A stretch of 64,000 bases of DNA from Chelativorans sp. Marseille-P2723 (GTDB lineage: Bacteria > Pseudomonadota > Alphaproteobacteria > Rhizobiales > Rhizobiaceae): positions 1,157,059 to 1,221,058 of the forward strand of contig NZ_CADDWI010000008.1 in the NCBI RefSeq assembly GCF_902809845.1. The letters run 5' to 3'. A program made the translations under genes and the position numbers. Position 1 is the stretch's first letter. Each line of letters begins with the position of its first letter. Shown here in pieces: positions 28,490-37,328 of this stretch. The notes under the pieces were generated by a model. It was not told where the DNA came from. It saw only the letters and a program-made list of their open reading frames with translations, and searched no databases.

Positions 28490-28840
28490 ATGAAATATGC
28501 GCCTTCCATACGACCATTTTCCTTGATTGCGGCTGCATGTCTCACGCCGTGGCTTCTTTCTGCCTGCGCAAGCCGAACCCAGGACGCAACCATGGAGCCA
28601 GCGGCGGATTATGCGAGCCAGCCGGATGGCTACCCGAATCTCAATATCCCGGCCGTTGCAGCAGCGCCTCAGATAACCGATGCGGAAAGGGAGGAGCTCG
28701 TACGCGAGCTTGGCTCGGCTCGTTTGCGGGCGAGCACAGGCCCTTCCGCAACGCAATCGGCAGAAGAGAGGGAGCGGCTGCGGCGGCTTGCAGAAAGTCA
28801 CGCCCGGGAGCGGCTCGACGTGATTGATGCAAGCGAATAG
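28490..28840 (+). CDS. small lipoprotein of unknown function
   Basis: The frame runs from inside phaC on the other strand, but the ATG at 28490 (or 28475, five residues longer) begins a lipoprotein signal: MKYAPSIRPF, a hydrophobic core, and the lipobox LLSAC with Cys near residue 26. The mature ~90 residues are charged and helical (TDAEREELVRELGSARLRAS, EERERLRRLAESHARERL). No family recognised. It is divergent from phaC and 79 bases ahead of the aminotransferase gene. Confidence 0.75.
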   Translation: MKYAPSIRPFSLIAAACLTPWLLSACASRTQDATMEPAADYASQPDGYPNLNIPAVAAAPQITDAEREELVRELGSARLRASTGPSATQSAEERERLRRLAESHARERLDVIDASE

Positions 28841-28919
28841 ACCGCCAGATCAAAGGGACTATCGACCGGCCGGGCGAAGACGTGTAAGAGGGCGACAGCT
28901 ATCGCCCGGAACGGAAATC

Positions 28920-30137
28920 ATGGAAGAATTTCACAAGGTACGCAGGCTTCCGCCTTACGTCTTCGAGCAGGTCAATCGGCTCAAGGCTGGCGCGCGCGCG
29001 CGCGGCGCCGATATCATCGATCTAGGTATGGGCAATCCGGACCTGCCGACGCCCCAAGCCATCGTGGACAAACTCTGCGATGTCGTACGCGATCCGCGCA
29101 CGCACCGCTATTCGGCCTCGCGCGGGATACCGGGCCTGCGCCGCGCCCAAGCCAGTTATTACGCCCGGCGGTTCGGGGTGAAGCTGGACCCGGAAACGCA
29201 GGTCGTCGCGACGCTTGGCTCTAAGGAGGGCTTCGCCAATATGGCGCAGGCCATTACCGCGCCGGGCGACGTAGTGCTGTGCCCCAACCCCACTTATCCG
29301 ATCCATGCCTTCGGCTTCATTATGTCGGGAGGAGTCATCCGCTCCATGCAGGCCGAACCGGACGACAGATTCATACCGGCCCTGGAACGTGCAGTCCGCC
29401 ATTCCATTCCGAAGCCCCTCGCGCTCATCCTCAACTATCCGTCAAATCCGACGGCCTATTTGGCGACACTTGATTTCTACAAGGACGTGGTGGCTTTCGC
29501 GCGCAAGCACGACATCATCATCCTCTCGGACCTTGCCTATGCGGAAATCTATTTTGACGGTACGCCACCGCCGTCGGTTCTCCAGATTCCTGGCGCTATG
29601 GACGTGGCGGTCGAGTTCACTTCCATGTCCAAGACCTATTCCATGCCGGGCTGGCGCATGGGATTCGCCGTCGGCAACGAGCGGCTGATTGCAGCGCTCG
29701 CGCGGGTGAAGTCCTATCTTGATTATGGCGCCTTTACTCCCATTCAGGTGGCAGCCACTGCTGCGCTCAACTCCGACGGGTCGGAAATCGAAGAGGTGCG
29801 CTCCGTCTATCACAGGCGGCGTGACGTGCTTGTCGAGTCATTCGCGCGGGCCGGCTGGCAGGTACCAGCCCCGCCGGCCACCATGTTTGCCTGGGCGACC
29901 ATTCCTGAACCGTTCCGCCACCTTGGTTCGCTTGAGTTCTCGAAGCTTCTGGTGGAGCAGGCAGATGTTGCGGTCGCTCCCGGCGTAGGCTTTGGCGAAC
30001 ATGGCGATGACTATGTGCGTATCGCACTTGTGGAGAACGAACACCGCATCCGCCAGGCAGCGCGAAACCTCAAGCGGTTTTTTGCCACCGCGCCAGAGGC
30101 GTCTGAGAAGGTCATCCCGTTAGCCGCCAGCCGCTAA
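28920..30137 (+). CDS. alaC: class I/II aminotransferase, AlaC-like
   Basis: PLP-dependent transaminase, probably making alanine from pyruvate and glutamate. The ATG at 28920 gives 405 residues with the standard start MEEFHKVRRLPPYVFEQVN; the open frame upstream is not part of it. Visible: IIDLGMGNPDLPTP, the Asn-Pro pair in NYPSNPTA, SDLAYAEIYFDG and the PLP Lys in SMSKTYSMPGWRMGF. A fit to LL-diaminopimelate aminotransferase-like proteins is possible because the subfamilies are close. In many alphaproteobacteria this gene directly precedes hom, as here, hinting at shared regulation of amino-acid synthesis. Confidence 0.88.
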   Translation: MEEFHKVRRLPPYVFEQVNRLKAGARARGADIIDLGMGNPDLPTPQAIVDKLCDVVRDPRTHRYSASRGIPGLRRAQASYYARRFGVKLDPETQVVATLGSKEGFANMAQAITAPGDVVLCPNPTYPIHAFGFIMSGGVIRSMQAEPDDRFIPALERAVRHSIPKPLALILNYPSNPTAYLATLDFYKDVVAFARKHDIIILSDLAYAEIYFDGTPPPSVLQIPGAMDVAVEFTSMSKTYSMPGWRMGFAVGNERLIAALARVKSYLDYGAFTPIQVAATAALNSDGSEIEEVRSVYHRRRDVLVESFARAGWQVPAPPATMFAWATIPEPFRHLGSLEFSKLLVEQADVAVAPGVGFGEHGDDYVRIALVENEHRIRQAARNLKRFFATAPEASEKVIPLAASR

Positions 30138-30174
30138 GCGGCTTAACCAAATGAAGGACATCGGAAGGCCCGAT

Positions 30175-31485
30175 ATGGCTGAACCCTTGCGCATTGGAAT
30201 TGCCGGTCTCGGGACTGTTGGTGCGAGCGTCGCCCGCATGCTCGCCGGCAAGACAGCGGAACTTACTCGGCAGTGCGGGCGCGAGATCGCGGTGGTTGCA
30301 GTTTCAGCGCGTGACCGGAAACGTGACCGGGCCATCGACCTTGGCAATGCGCAATGGTTCGATGATCCCGTGGCGCTTGCAGGCTCCTCCGAGATTGACG
30401 TTTTCGTTGAGCTGATCGGCGGTGAGGAGGGACCGGCCCTGCACTCCGTCCGGGCGGCGCTCGAAGCCGGCCACCATGTCGTGACCGCCAATAAGGCGCT
30501 TCTTTCCAGGCATGGCGTACAGCTTGCGGAGATAGCCGAAAAGAAGGGGGTGCTCCTCAACTATGAGGCTGCCGTGGCGGGCGGCATCCCGGTCATCAAG
30601 ACGATGCGCGAGGCGCTTGTCGGCAACACCGTTTCCCGCGTTTTCGGCATTCTGAACGGTACCTGCAATTATATTCTCACTCGCATGGAGGCGGAAGGAC
30701 TTTCATTCGAGGACTGCCTCAGGGAAGCACAGCGACTCGGCTATGCCGAAGCGGACCCCACGTTCGACATCGAGGGCCACGATACGGCGCACAAGCTGTC
30801 GATCCTGACGAGCCTTGCCTTCGGCTGCCGTATATCTGCCGATGACATCTACATGGAAGGCATTTCAAACATCACCCAGGCCGATATCAGGGCCGCTGCC
30901 TCCCTTGGCTACCGGATCAAGCTTTTGGGCGTCGCCCAGCGTACCGAAAGCGGCATCGAGCAGCGTGTGCACCCTACCATGGTGCCGACGGGCTCCGTTA
31001 TCGCGCAGGTCCACGGGGTTACGAACGCGGTAGCAATCGAAACCGATATGCTTGGCGAACTTCTTCTTTCTGGGCCAGGTGCAGGCGGAGCCGCAACCGC
31101 GTCCGCGGTCATCGGCGACATCGCCGATATCGCCAAGAGCAGGCCGGGCTTTCAGCATGGTCCCGTTTTCGCTCGGCCCGTGCGCGAGCTTGAGCCCTAC
31201 AAGCGTGCCCGCATGCGCGCGCATGAGGGCGGCTACTTCATACGGTTGACCGTTCAGGACCGCACGGGTGTTTTCGCCACCATCGCCAAGCGGATGGCAG
31301 ATAACGAGATATCGTTGGAATCCATTGTCCAGCATGGCGACGCGACGGGCGAGGAGCACAAGACGGTGGTTCTCCTTACGCATGAAACCACGGAGGCGGC
31401 GGTGCGGAAAGCGGTCGAAAGCATTACCCGGGACGGCCCTCTCGTCGATAAGCCGCAGGTCATCCGCATCGAGCGCGCCGCATGA
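30175..31485 (+). CDS. hom: homoserine dehydrogenase
   Basis: NAD(P)H-dependent reduction of aspartate semialdehyde to homoserine, the branch point to threonine and methionine. The ATG at 30175 follows GGAAGG by six bases (an ATG at 30151 is less likely), giving 436 residues. The Rossmann motif is GIAGLGTVGASVARML; other landmarks are TANKALLS, YEAAVAGGIPVIK, ILNGTCNYILTRM and GYAEADPTFDIEGHDTAHK. The last ~85 residues form an ACT domain (VQDRTGVFATIAKRMADNEI), so allosteric control by threonine is expected. A hairpin with a U-rich tail follows the stop. Confidence 0.96.
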   Translation: MAEPLRIGIAGLGTVGASVARMLAGKTAELTRQCGREIAVVAVSARDRKRDRAIDLGNAQWFDDPVALAGSSEIDVFVELIGGEEGPALHSVRAALEAGHHVVTANKALLSRHGVQLAEIAEKKGVLLNYEAAVAGGIPVIKTMREALVGNTVSRVFGILNGTCNYILTRMEAEGLSFEDCLREAQRLGYAEADPTFDIEGHDTAHKLSILTSLAFGCRISADDIYMEGISNITQADIRAAASLGYRIKLLGVAQRTESGIEQRVHPTMVPTGSVIAQVHGVTNAVAIETDMLGELLLSGPGAGGAATASAVIGDIADIAKSRPGFQHGPVFARPVRELEPYKRARMRAHEGGYFIRLTVQDRTGVFATIAKRMADNEISLESIVQHGDATGEEHKTVVLLTHETTEAAVRKAVESITRDGPLVDKPQVIRIERAA

Positions 31486-31490
31486 ACCTT

Positions 31491-31514
31491 CGGGCGAGCG
31501 CCCGTTTCTATTTT
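31491..31514 (+). terminator. probable terminator after hom
   Basis: CGGGC at 31491-31495 pairs with GCCCG at 31500-31504 around a GAGC loop, followed by TTTCTATTTT. A short GC stem with a U-rich tail directly after the hom stop fits a Rho-independent terminator. Confidence 0.5.
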
Positions 31515-31639
31515 GATGCGCAGTACAGGAAGGAAGACGTTTGCTGACGTCTCCAGCACATCAGGCTGGCCGCATTTCTGCCGCGCTTGTTTGGTTCGTC
31601 ACGCGGGTTTTTTAAAGCCGTTTTTTGGAGGAATCTACA

Positions 31640-33406
31640 TTGCGAGCATCGACCGAGGGGGCGAAGCCCGGCACGGGCTGGCGCGACATCGCAATCGAGA
31701 TGATTACCGGTCTGCGCGAGGCGGTCTGGCGTTTTCCTGTGCCGGCCCTCCTTCTTTTCGCGTCAACCCTGCAAGCCCATCTCCATATAGCCGAGGTTCA
31801 CTGGTTTACAGCGGAAGCAAACGGGCAGCCAACAGATACGGATCTCATCTTTGCCTTGTCTAGTGGCGCGCTGGCAGCGCTCGCGGCAACGCTTTTCGGC
31901 GAAGCGCGCATCCTTTCCGCTTTGACACGCACAGTGGCAGCATTTGCATTCGGGATCGTGGTCACCGCGCTCATTGCTTTTCCGCACATTTTCCTGACGC
32001 AGCAATGGACGATGGTTCTAGCGGTCGGCGCTCTTGTACCGGTTGCACCCTTTATTGGACGCGGCGACAGCCGTTCCTTCTGGGTTTTCAGCGTGCGCGT
32101 GGCATTTGCCAGCCTGTTAGGGTTGCTGGTGCTCTTGTTCCTCGCAGGGGGCATCTCCGCGATCCTGGTAAGCCTTTCGCTTCTGTTCGGGCTCACCATC
32201 CCCGACGATCTTTATCAGCATATCTGGGCTTTCAGCACTTTGTTTGCCGCGCCGCTCTTTGCCATCGGGCAGTTGCCAAGCCGTTTCGACGAAACGCCTG
32301 CGGCAGCGATGGAGGGGCTGATGGAGCGCGGCATGCGAGCGCTTGGCGATTACATCGTCGCACCGCTGCTCATCCTCTACGCGGTGATCCTGCACCTTTA
32401 CGCAGTGCGAATCATTCTGACCGGCGAGATGCCGCAGGGGCAGATCGGTTGGCTGGTGCTGGTCTACGGTCTCTGCATCTTTGCAGCACTCTTGCTTATC
32501 AATCCCTTCTTTGATCGCGCCCGCGCGCCAACACGCCTTTTCCTGCGCCTATGGCCTTTCTTCCTGCCTGTTCCGCTACTGCTTCTGTTCTATGCGCTAA
32601 TGCTTCGCATTGGAGAATTCGGCCTCACGCCGGACCGCTATCTGCTCGCTCTGTTCGGGCTGGCGTCAACCGCCCTTATGGTTCTGCAAGTTTTCCCTAG
32701 CCTGCTGCGCGGAGATATCCGGTTGATCGCAGCACTGCCTGCCCTTGCTCTATTTGCAGCCGGTTTCGGGCCGCAGGGCGCTTTTAGTGTCTCGATTTCC
32801 AGCCAAGCGGCCCGTTTCCTTCAGATCGTCGAGAACCCGCCACTTACCGATGAGCAGCAGGCGAAGGCACTGGCAGCGCTCTCCTTTCTGGCAGGGCATA
32901 ATGCGGTCGAGCGCGTGGCACCGGAGGGCATGGACCTCACAACTGCAAAGGGTGACGCTTATGTCACCGTTGCGGAGGCATGGAATCTCGACCCGACGAG
33001 TCCCCGCCCCGGACCCCGTAGTTATACGATCAACAACGGATCGGACCCTAAGGCGTTCTCAGTAGAAGGTTTCGATACGGTCATTATGAACGTATTTCTC
33101 GACGACGGGGCGGAGAAACCCGTGTCGGTTGATCTTCCGTCCCTTCCTGGTCTTTCGCTCGCGCTCGACGATGGCGCGCTTATCTTCACGGCAGGAGAGG
33201 AGAGTATCCGCTTTCCGATTTCCAATGCGGAGATTGAGAGATTGGCACGGCTGGACGGCACCGGTTCCATCGGCCAGATTCTACTGGAGGCAGGAAAGCA
33301 CAGGATCGCGCTCATTCCTTCCTATCTTTATGCGGATATTGGGGAGCCGCCGCAGCTTCATAACATGCAAACCACCATCCTGCTAAGAGGACGCGACTGG
33401 CGGTAG
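31640..33406 (+). CDS. DUF4153-domain integral membrane protein
   Basis: A 588-residue inner-membrane protein of unknown function. The open frame starts with TTG at 31625, but the TTG at 31640 has GGAGGA seven bases upstream and is preferred. The first ~380 residues contain about ten to twelve hydrophobic segments (ALLLFASTLQAHLHIAEVHW, LVLLFLAGGISAILVSLSLL and so on), matching DUF4153. The last ~190 residues are soluble, beta-rich and probably periplasmic, beginning near SISSQAARFLQIVE. It stands between hom and the convergent trmFO. Confidence 0.8.
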   Translation: MRASTEGAKPGTGWRDIAIEMITGLREAVWRFPVPALLLFASTLQAHLHIAEVHWFTAEANGQPTDTDLIFALSSGALAALAATLFGEARILSALTRTVAAFAFGIVVTALIAFPHIFLTQQWTMVLAVGALVPVAPFIGRGDSRSFWVFSVRVAFASLLGLLVLLFLAGGISAILVSLSLLFGLTIPDDLYQHIWAFSTLFAAPLFAIGQLPSRFDETPAAAMEGLMERGMRALGDYIVAPLLILYAVILHLYAVRIILTGEMPQGQIGWLVLVYGLCIFAALLLINPFFDRARAPTRLFLRLWPFFLPVPLLLLFYALMLRIGEFGLTPDRYLLALFGLASTALMVLQVFPSLLRGDIRLIAALPALALFAAGFGPQGAFSVSISSQAARFLQIVENPPLTDEQQAKALAALSFLAGHNAVERVAPEGMDLTTAKGDAYVTVAEAWNLDPTSPRPGPRSYTINNGSDPKAFSVEGFDTVIMNVFLDDGAEKPVSVDLPSLPGLSLALDDGALIFTAGEESIRFPISNAEIERLARLDGTGSIGQILLEAGKHRIALIPSYLYADIGEPPQLHNMQTTILLRGRDWR

Positions 33407-33413
33407 AGGATCT

Positions 33414-33444
33414 CCAGAAAAGTCGAGCGCGACTTCCCTTCTGG
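33414..33444. terminator. possible bidirectional hairpin between DUF4153 gene and trmFO
   Basis: AGTCG at 33421-33425 pairs with CGACT at 33430-33434, extended outward by CCAGAA / TTCTGG with a small bulge. It lies in the 87 bases between two convergent genes, where a terminator is expected, but no clear T-run follows on either strand. Confidence 0.3.
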
Positions 33445-33493
33445 GGCTCTGAAAGGATTAGATCATTTCAGCAAGTTCTAAAAAGGGACTGCT

Positions 33494-34900
33494 TTATTCG
33501 GCAGCGGCCGGCGTTTGCACGCCCAGCCACTCCTTCCAATGGGCAAGGGCCCGCGAGGTGATGGCGCGCTTCTTTGCGAAAGACTTTTCCTTGCCGCGCA
33601 GGCGCTTGCCTTCCTCCTTCGGTATCTCCACCGGCGGAAAGAGGCCGAAATTCACGTTCATCGGCTGAAAGGAGCGCTTGCCTGGTTCGTCATTGGCCAG
33701 GATATGGCCTCCGGTAATGTGGTTCAGCAACGCGCCGAACGCCGTTGTTGGCGGGGGCGCGTCAACTGGACGGCCTAAGCGCTCAGCCGCGGCAAAGCGC
33801 CCGGCAAGCATGCCCATGGCCGCGCTTTCCACATAGCCTTCACAACCGGTAATCTGTCCTGCAAATCGAAGGCCGGGCCGCGTCTTGAGCTGAAGCGTAC
33901 GGTCAAGCAGCGCGGGCGAATTGATATAGGTGTTGCGGTGGAGGCCGCCAAGGCGGGCAAATTCGGCTTTCTGAAGGCCGGGAATCATGCGGAAGATGCG
34001 CACCTGCTCGGCATATTTAAGCTTCGTCTGGAATCCCACCATATTGTAAAGCGTGCCAAGCGCATTGTCCTGCCGCAACTGGACGACCGCATAGGGCTTC
34101 TCGTCTGGCCTGTGGGCGTTCGTCAGGCCCATCGGTTTCATTGGGCCGTGGCGCAACGTTTCCGGACCGCGCTCGGCCAGGATCTCGATAGGCAAGCAGC
34201 CGTCAAAATAGGGCGTGCCCTCCCATTCCCGGAAAGCGGTCTTTTCGCCATCCAGCAGTGCCTGTACGAAAGCTTCGTACTCGGCCTTATTCATGGGGCA
34301 GTTGATATAGTCTTTCCCAGTTCCGCCAGGCCCAATCTTGTCGTAGCGCGACTGAAACCAGCAGATGCCCATATCGATCGTGTCGAAATAGATGATCGGG
34401 GCAATGGCATCGAAGAAGGCAAGGGCTTCCGACCCGGTCGCGGAGCGGATAGCCTCGGCCAGCGACGGCGCTGTCAGTGGCCCGGTGGCGATGATCGACT
34501 GATCCCATTGGGCCGGCGGCAGGCCTGTCACTTCCCCCCGCTCCACAGTGATGAGCGGATGCCCTTCGATGGCACGCGTGACGGCCTGTGAAAAGCCGAC
34601 ACGGTCGACCGCAAGCGCGCTACCGGCTGGAACCTGATTGGCATCGCCAGCACGCATTACAAGCGAGCCGGCAAGCCGCATTTCCGCGTGAAGAAGGCCA
34701 ACAGCATTGGCTTCCGCATCGTCCGAGCGGAAGGAATTGGAGCAGACGAGTTCGGCGAGGGAGTCGGTCTTGTGCGCGTCGGTTTGGCGCAGGGGGCGCA
34801 TTTCGTGCAGGACGACTGGCACGCCGGCTTCCGCTGCTGCCCAGGCGGCTTCAGAGCCCGCAAGCCCACCGCCAATCACATGAATGGGTTTGATGTCCAT
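33494..34900 (-). CDS. trmFO: methylenetetrahydrofolate--tRNA-(uracil-5-)-methyltransferase TrmFO
   Basis: FAD- and folate-dependent enzyme that methylates uridine 54 in the T-loop of tRNAs. The frame extends to 35008, but the ATG at 34900 begins the dinucleotide-binding motif at once ([20 protein letters not shown]); 468 residues. Characteristic parts are [25 protein letters not shown], split here by family spacing, [20 protein letters not shown] and the late [18 protein letters not shown]. The last ~25 residues form a basic and acidic tail. It was formerly named gid, being distantly related to GidA/MnmG. Confidence 0.95.
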   Translation of the reverse strand: MDIKPIHVIGGGLAGSEAAWAAAEAGVPVVLHEMRPLRQTDAHKTDSLAELVCSNSFRSDDAEANAVGLLHAEMRLAGSLVMRAGDANQVPAGSALAVDRVGFSQAVTRAIEGHPLITVERGEVTGLPPAQWDQSIIATGPLTAPSLAEAIRSATGSEALAFFDAIAPIIYFDTIDMGICWFQSRYDKIGPGGTGKDYINCPMNKAEYEAFVQALLDGEKTAFREWEGTPYFDGCLPIEILAERGPETLRHGPMKPMGLTNAHRPDEKPYAVVQLRQDNALGTLYNMVGFQTKLKYAEQVRIFRMIPGLQKAEFARLGGLHRNTYINSPALLDRTLQLKTRPGLRFAGQITGCEGYVESAAMGMLAGRFAAAERLGRPVDAPPPTTAFGALLNHITGGHILANDEPGKRSFQPMNVNFGLFPPVEIPKEEGKRLRGKEKSFAKKRAITSRALAHWKEWLGVQTPAAAE

Positions 34901-34995
34901 GAGCCAGAGAGATAGGTCGAAGCACGTTGCGATGCAACGATAACTTGCTAGGAAGACGACCCAGGCGCAAAAGTGCTGACAACTGTGTGCAATGC
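34901..34995. other. short spacer between trmFO and the DUF1127 RNA locus
   Basis: About 95 bases upstream of trmFO, containing presumably its promoter and lying just beyond the U-run of the hairpin RNA locus. No gene seen. Confidence 0.3.
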
Positions 34996-35036
34996 AAAAA
35001 AACAGCACCCGCCGGGGGAGGAGTTCCGACGGGTGC
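34996..35036 (-). terminator. third CCUCCUCC-loop hairpin, with U-run: terminator of the DUF1127 RNA locus
   Basis: Read on the minus strand, GCACCCGTCGG (35036-35026) pairs with CCGGCGGGTGC (35015-35005) with a single G-U pair; the loop is AACTCCTCCC, and after the stem and two bases come seven Ts (35002-34996). It is therefore both the last of three similar stem-loops and a good Rho-independent terminator. The loop keeps CUCCUCCC, one base short of the CCUCCUCCC of the other two. Confidence 0.85.
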
Positions 35037-35045
35037 CGTTTTGGT

Positions 35046-35078
35046 CGACCGGCTATCGGGAGGAGGAGATGCCGGTCG
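35046..35078 (-). ncRNA. second CCUCCUCCC-loop hairpin (CcsR/cuckoo-type RNA)
   Basis: On the minus strand CGACCGGC (35078-35071) pairs perfectly with GCCGGTCG (35053-35046); the 17-base loop contains CCTCCTCCC. It lies five bases after the first hairpin and nine before the third. The exposed motif is complementary to a Shine-Dalgarno sequence. Same architecture as the Rhodobacter CcsR RNAs. Confidence 0.75.
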
Positions 35079-35083
35079 TATCT

Positions 35084-35111
35084 GCCGGGATTGGGAGGAG
35101 GAAATCCCGGC
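35084..35111 (-). ncRNA. first CCUCCUCCC-loop hairpin (CcsR/cuckoo-type RNA)
   Basis: On the minus strand GCCGGGATT (35111-35103) pairs perfectly with AATCCCGGC (35092-35084); the ten-base loop is TCCTCCTCCC. It begins 14 bases after the DUF1127 stop codon, so it must be transcribed with that gene. In Rhodobacter, RNAs of this kind are cut from the DUF1127 mRNA and act in stress responses; that role here is inference. Confidence 0.75.
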
Positions 35112-35125
35112 GAGATCTCAAGCTC

Positions 35126-35272
35126 TTAGATCGCCCTACGTGCAACGTAGGGGATGTCACCGCGATTAATTCCGATATCAGCCAACTCGCGGTTGGAAAG
35201 ACGGCTGAGCTCGTCAACTGTCTGCCTGTAGCGGCGCCAGTTGCGATAGTTGCGGATCAAATTCATTTTCAT
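35126..35272 (-). CDS. DUF1127 small Arg-rich protein
   Basis: A 48-residue protein starting with ATG at 35272 (a second ATG at 35266) and ending with TAA at 35126-35128. The sequence has the DUF1127 pattern: MNLIRNYRNWRRYRQTVDEL, then LSNRELADIGINRGDIPYVA and a basic end. It carries nine Arg among 48 residues. DUF1127 proteins of alphaproteobacteria are linked to small-RNA control, stress and phosphate or carbon metabolism; the Rhodobacter example CcaF1 binds RNA. Three anti-Shine-Dalgarno hairpins follow on the same strand, and a possible promoter lies at 35335-35363. Confidence 0.88.
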   Translation of the reverse strand: MKMNLIRNYRNWRRYRQTVDELSRLSNRELADIGINRGDIPYVARRAI

Positions 35273-35334
35273 ACCGTTATTCTTACGTTCTGCTATTCGC
35301 GTTAGTTGTTGTTCTTGCTTGCTGTCTGGCCTTT

Positions 35335-35363
35335 AGATAGCCATGCGCGCGGCTGTTTTGAAG
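35335..35363 (-). promoter_or_regulatory. putative promoter of the DUF1127/hairpin RNA locus
   Basis: On the minus strand CTTCAA (35363-35358) and CTATCT (35340-35335) are 17 bases apart, placing a transcription start near 35328, about 55 bases before the DUF1127 ATG. The CTT-type -35 and CTATCT -10 resemble alphaproteobacterial heat-shock (RpoH) promoters, but only loosely. Confidence 0.4.
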
Positions 35364-35371
35364 TCCCATTG

Positions 35372-35390
35372 TTGCATGGCAGCAATGCAA
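35372..35390 (-). promoter_or_regulatory. TTGCAT-N7-ATGCAA dyad upstream of the DUF1127 locus
   Basis: A perfect dyad, TTGCAT (35372-35377), seven bases, ATGCAA (35385-35390), just upstream of the putative promoter at about -44 to -62. It contains the T-N11-A spacing of LysR-type sites, and further TGCA copies lie next to it. DUF1127 genes in Brucella are activated by the LysR-type VtlR, so a similar regulator is a reasonable guess. Confidence 0.4.
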
Positions 35391-35611
35391 TTGTGCAATG
35401 CATCATAAAATTCCGGGGGAGAATAACAGATATGTCATAGACACGCCGCATTTGGTGTGCTGGCGGGCTTGAATCAAGGGCTTGCAGGGGCAATTGAAGG
35501 AGGGTGGCTCAGGGTTGGTCCGCCGAAAATGATGAATTCGGCAAAATTCCTTTGATAGCTGGAAGGCAGATGATATAGAACGCCGCGCTTTCGGAGGCGC
35601 CGGTTTTCGAG

Positions 35612-35696
35612 GCGGGTGTGGTGGAACTGGTAGACACGCCAGATTTAGGTTCTGGTGGCGAAAGCCGTGGGGGTTCAAATCCCTCCACCCGCACCA
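35612..35696 (+). tRNA. tRNA-Leu (anticodon UAG)
   Basis: A complete 85-base leucine tRNA with CCA encoded. The acceptor stem GCGGGTG (35612-35618) pairs with CACCCGC (35686-35692), the D-arm contains the conserved GGTAGAC, the anticodon loop reads TTTAGGT with anticodon TAG, a long variable arm TGGCGAAAGCCG follows as expected for leucine, and the T-arm has GGTTCAAATCC. It reads CUN leucine codons, chiefly CUA. It lies immediately upstream of tig, a conserved neighbour in alphaproteobacteria. Confidence 0.97.
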
Positions 35697-35777
35697 GACC
35701 AACCTGGAACAGGATTTCGGCAGGCTGATTGGTGAGTTGCCGTCTTTACGGCGCAAGTGAACACAAAGGTTTGATGC

Positions 35778-37193
35778 ATGCAGGTTAGCGAGACTCTCAA
35801 CTCAGGTCTGAAGCGCGAGATCAAGGTCACAGTGCCGGCCAGCGATATGGAAGCCCGTCTCCTGGAGCGGCTGGAAAACGCCAAGAAGACGATCCGCCTA
35901 AAGGGTTTTCGCCCCGGCAAGGTGCCGCTGCAGTATCTGCGACGCCTGTATGGCAAGTCGTTCATGGCGGAAGTCGTGAACGAGATGCTTACCGAGTCCT
36001 CCCAGTCCATCCTGTCCGAGCGCGGCGAGCGGGCCGCCATGCAGCCCGAGGTCTCCATGACCGAGGATGAGCAGGAGGCCGAGAAGATCCTGTCCGGCGG
36101 AGCAGATCTGGAGTTCTCGCTCTCCTATGAGATCATTCCGCCGATCGAGATCAAGGATGTGTCCGCCATCAAGATCACCCGCCCCATCTATGATGTGACG
36201 GATGAGGAAGTCGACGAGCAAATCCTTCGCGTGGCCGATTCGGCCCGCACTTACGAACCCAAGGACGGTAAGGTTGAGAAGGGCGACAAGGTCACCATAG
36301 ACTATCTGGGCAAGCTCAATGGAGAGCCTTTCGAAGGTGGCTCCGCCGAGGATTCGGAGGTGGTGATCGGTCACGGGCAGTTCATCCCCGGCTTCGAGGA
36401 TGAGCTTGAGGGCCTCAAGAAGGATGACAGGAAAACCTTCAGCATCACTTTCCCGGAAGATTATCCTGCACAGCATCTCGCTGGCCGGGAGGTCGAGTTC
36501 GACATAACTGTGAAACAGGTGGAAGCGCCGCAGGAGCTCCAGATCAACGATGATCTGGCGCAGAAGCTGGGGCTCGAATCGGCGGAGAAGCTACGGGAGA
36601 TTATCCGCGGCCAGCTTGAAAGCCAGTATGGCCAGGTAACGCGTCAGAAAGCCAAGCGCCAGCTTCTTGATGCTTTGGACGAAGCCTACAAGTTCGAGGC
36701 GCCCTCCAAGCTCATCGAGGCGGAGTTCGACAATATCTGGTCGCAGGTGACGCGCGATCTTGAGGCTGCCGGCCGCACCTTCGAGGACGAGGAAACGACA
36801 GAGGAAGAGGCGCGCGAGGAGTATCGCAAGCTTGCGGAACGGCGCGTGCGGCTCGGGCTCGTCCTGGCGCAGATTGGCGAAGAAGCCAGCATCCAGGTCT
36901 CCGAGGACGAGATGCAGCGCACGCTCATAGAGACGATCCGGCGCTATCCGCAGGATCAGCAGCAGCAGATCTACGATTTCTACAGGCAAAGCCCTCAGGC
37001 GCTCGCCTCGGTGCGCGCACCATTATTCGAGGAGAAGGTGGTCGATCACCTTCTGGGCCAGGTTGACGTCACTGATCAGAAAGTGAGCCGGGAGGAGCTT
37101 CTGGCGGACGACGAGGACGAGGAAACCGGAACGCCTGAGGAAAAGAAGGCTGCAAAGAAGACGGCCAAGAAGACCGAAGAAAAAGCTGAATAG
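35778..37193 (+). CDS. tig: trigger factor
   Basis: Ribosome-bound chaperone and proline isomerase that meets nascent chains at the exit tunnel. 471 residues. The N-terminal ribosome-binding domain carries the signature in [16 protein letters not shown] (about residues 44-58; E. coli GFRxGKVP). The FKBP-type isomerase domain covers about 165-250 ([31 protein letters not shown]). The C-terminal chaperone domain is followed by an acidic then strongly Lys-rich tail ([18 protein letters not shown]), typical for Rhizobiales. A good Rho-independent terminator follows. Confidence 0.96.
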   Translation: MQVSETLNSGLKREIKVTVPASDMEARLLERLENAKKTIRLKGFRPGKVPLQYLRRLYGKSFMAEVVNEMLTESSQSILSERGERAAMQPEVSMTEDEQEAEKILSGGADLEFSLSYEIIPPIEIKDVSAIKITRPIYDVTDEEVDEQILRVADSARTYEPKDGKVEKGDKVTIDYLGKLNGEPFEGGSAEDSEVVIGHGQFIPGFEDELEGLKKDDRKTFSITFPEDYPAQHLAGREVEFDITVKQVEAPQELQINDDLAQKLGLESAEKLREIIRGQLESQYGQVTRQKAKRQLLDALDEAYKFEAPSKLIEAEFDNIWSQVTRDLEAAGRTFEDEETTEEEAREEYRKLAERRVRLGLVLAQIGEEASIQVSEDEMQRTLIETIRRYPQDQQQQIYDFYRQSPQALASVRAPLFEEKVVDHLLGQVDVTDQKVSREELLADDEDEETGTPEEKKAAKKTAKKTEEKAE

Positions 37194-37215
37194 AACTGAC
37201 ACAGCTTGAAAGCCG

Positions 37216-37245
37216 AAAGCCCTCTGGTACTGCCGGGGGCTTTTT
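37216..37245 (+). terminator. Rho-independent terminator after tig
   Basis: AAAGCCCTC (37216-37224) pairs with GGGGGCTTT (37235-37243) with one G-U pair, the loop is about ten bases and the stem runs into a five-base T-run (37241-37245). It lies 23 bases after the tig stop. Confidence 0.8.
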
Positions 37246-37328
37246 CATGCCGAATTTTACTTATCAGCATTGCGCTGAGGAACGATTCAAGCTGCCTTGT
37301 ACCCACGAACAGTGCTTTTCTGCCATTT

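Noticed and set aside
30138..30174. Riboswitch or attenuator before hom
   Set aside because: Only 37 bases separate the aminotransferase stop from the hom start, too short for a riboswitch, and no leader peptide is visible.
35005..35111. Plus-strand reading of the hairpins as GGA-loop RNAs sponging a CsrA-type protein
   Set aside because: The plus strand shows GGGAGGAGG loops, but CsrA is generally absent from this order. The minus strand gives a DUF1127 gene in front and a U-run at the end, which fits CcsR-type RNAs far better.
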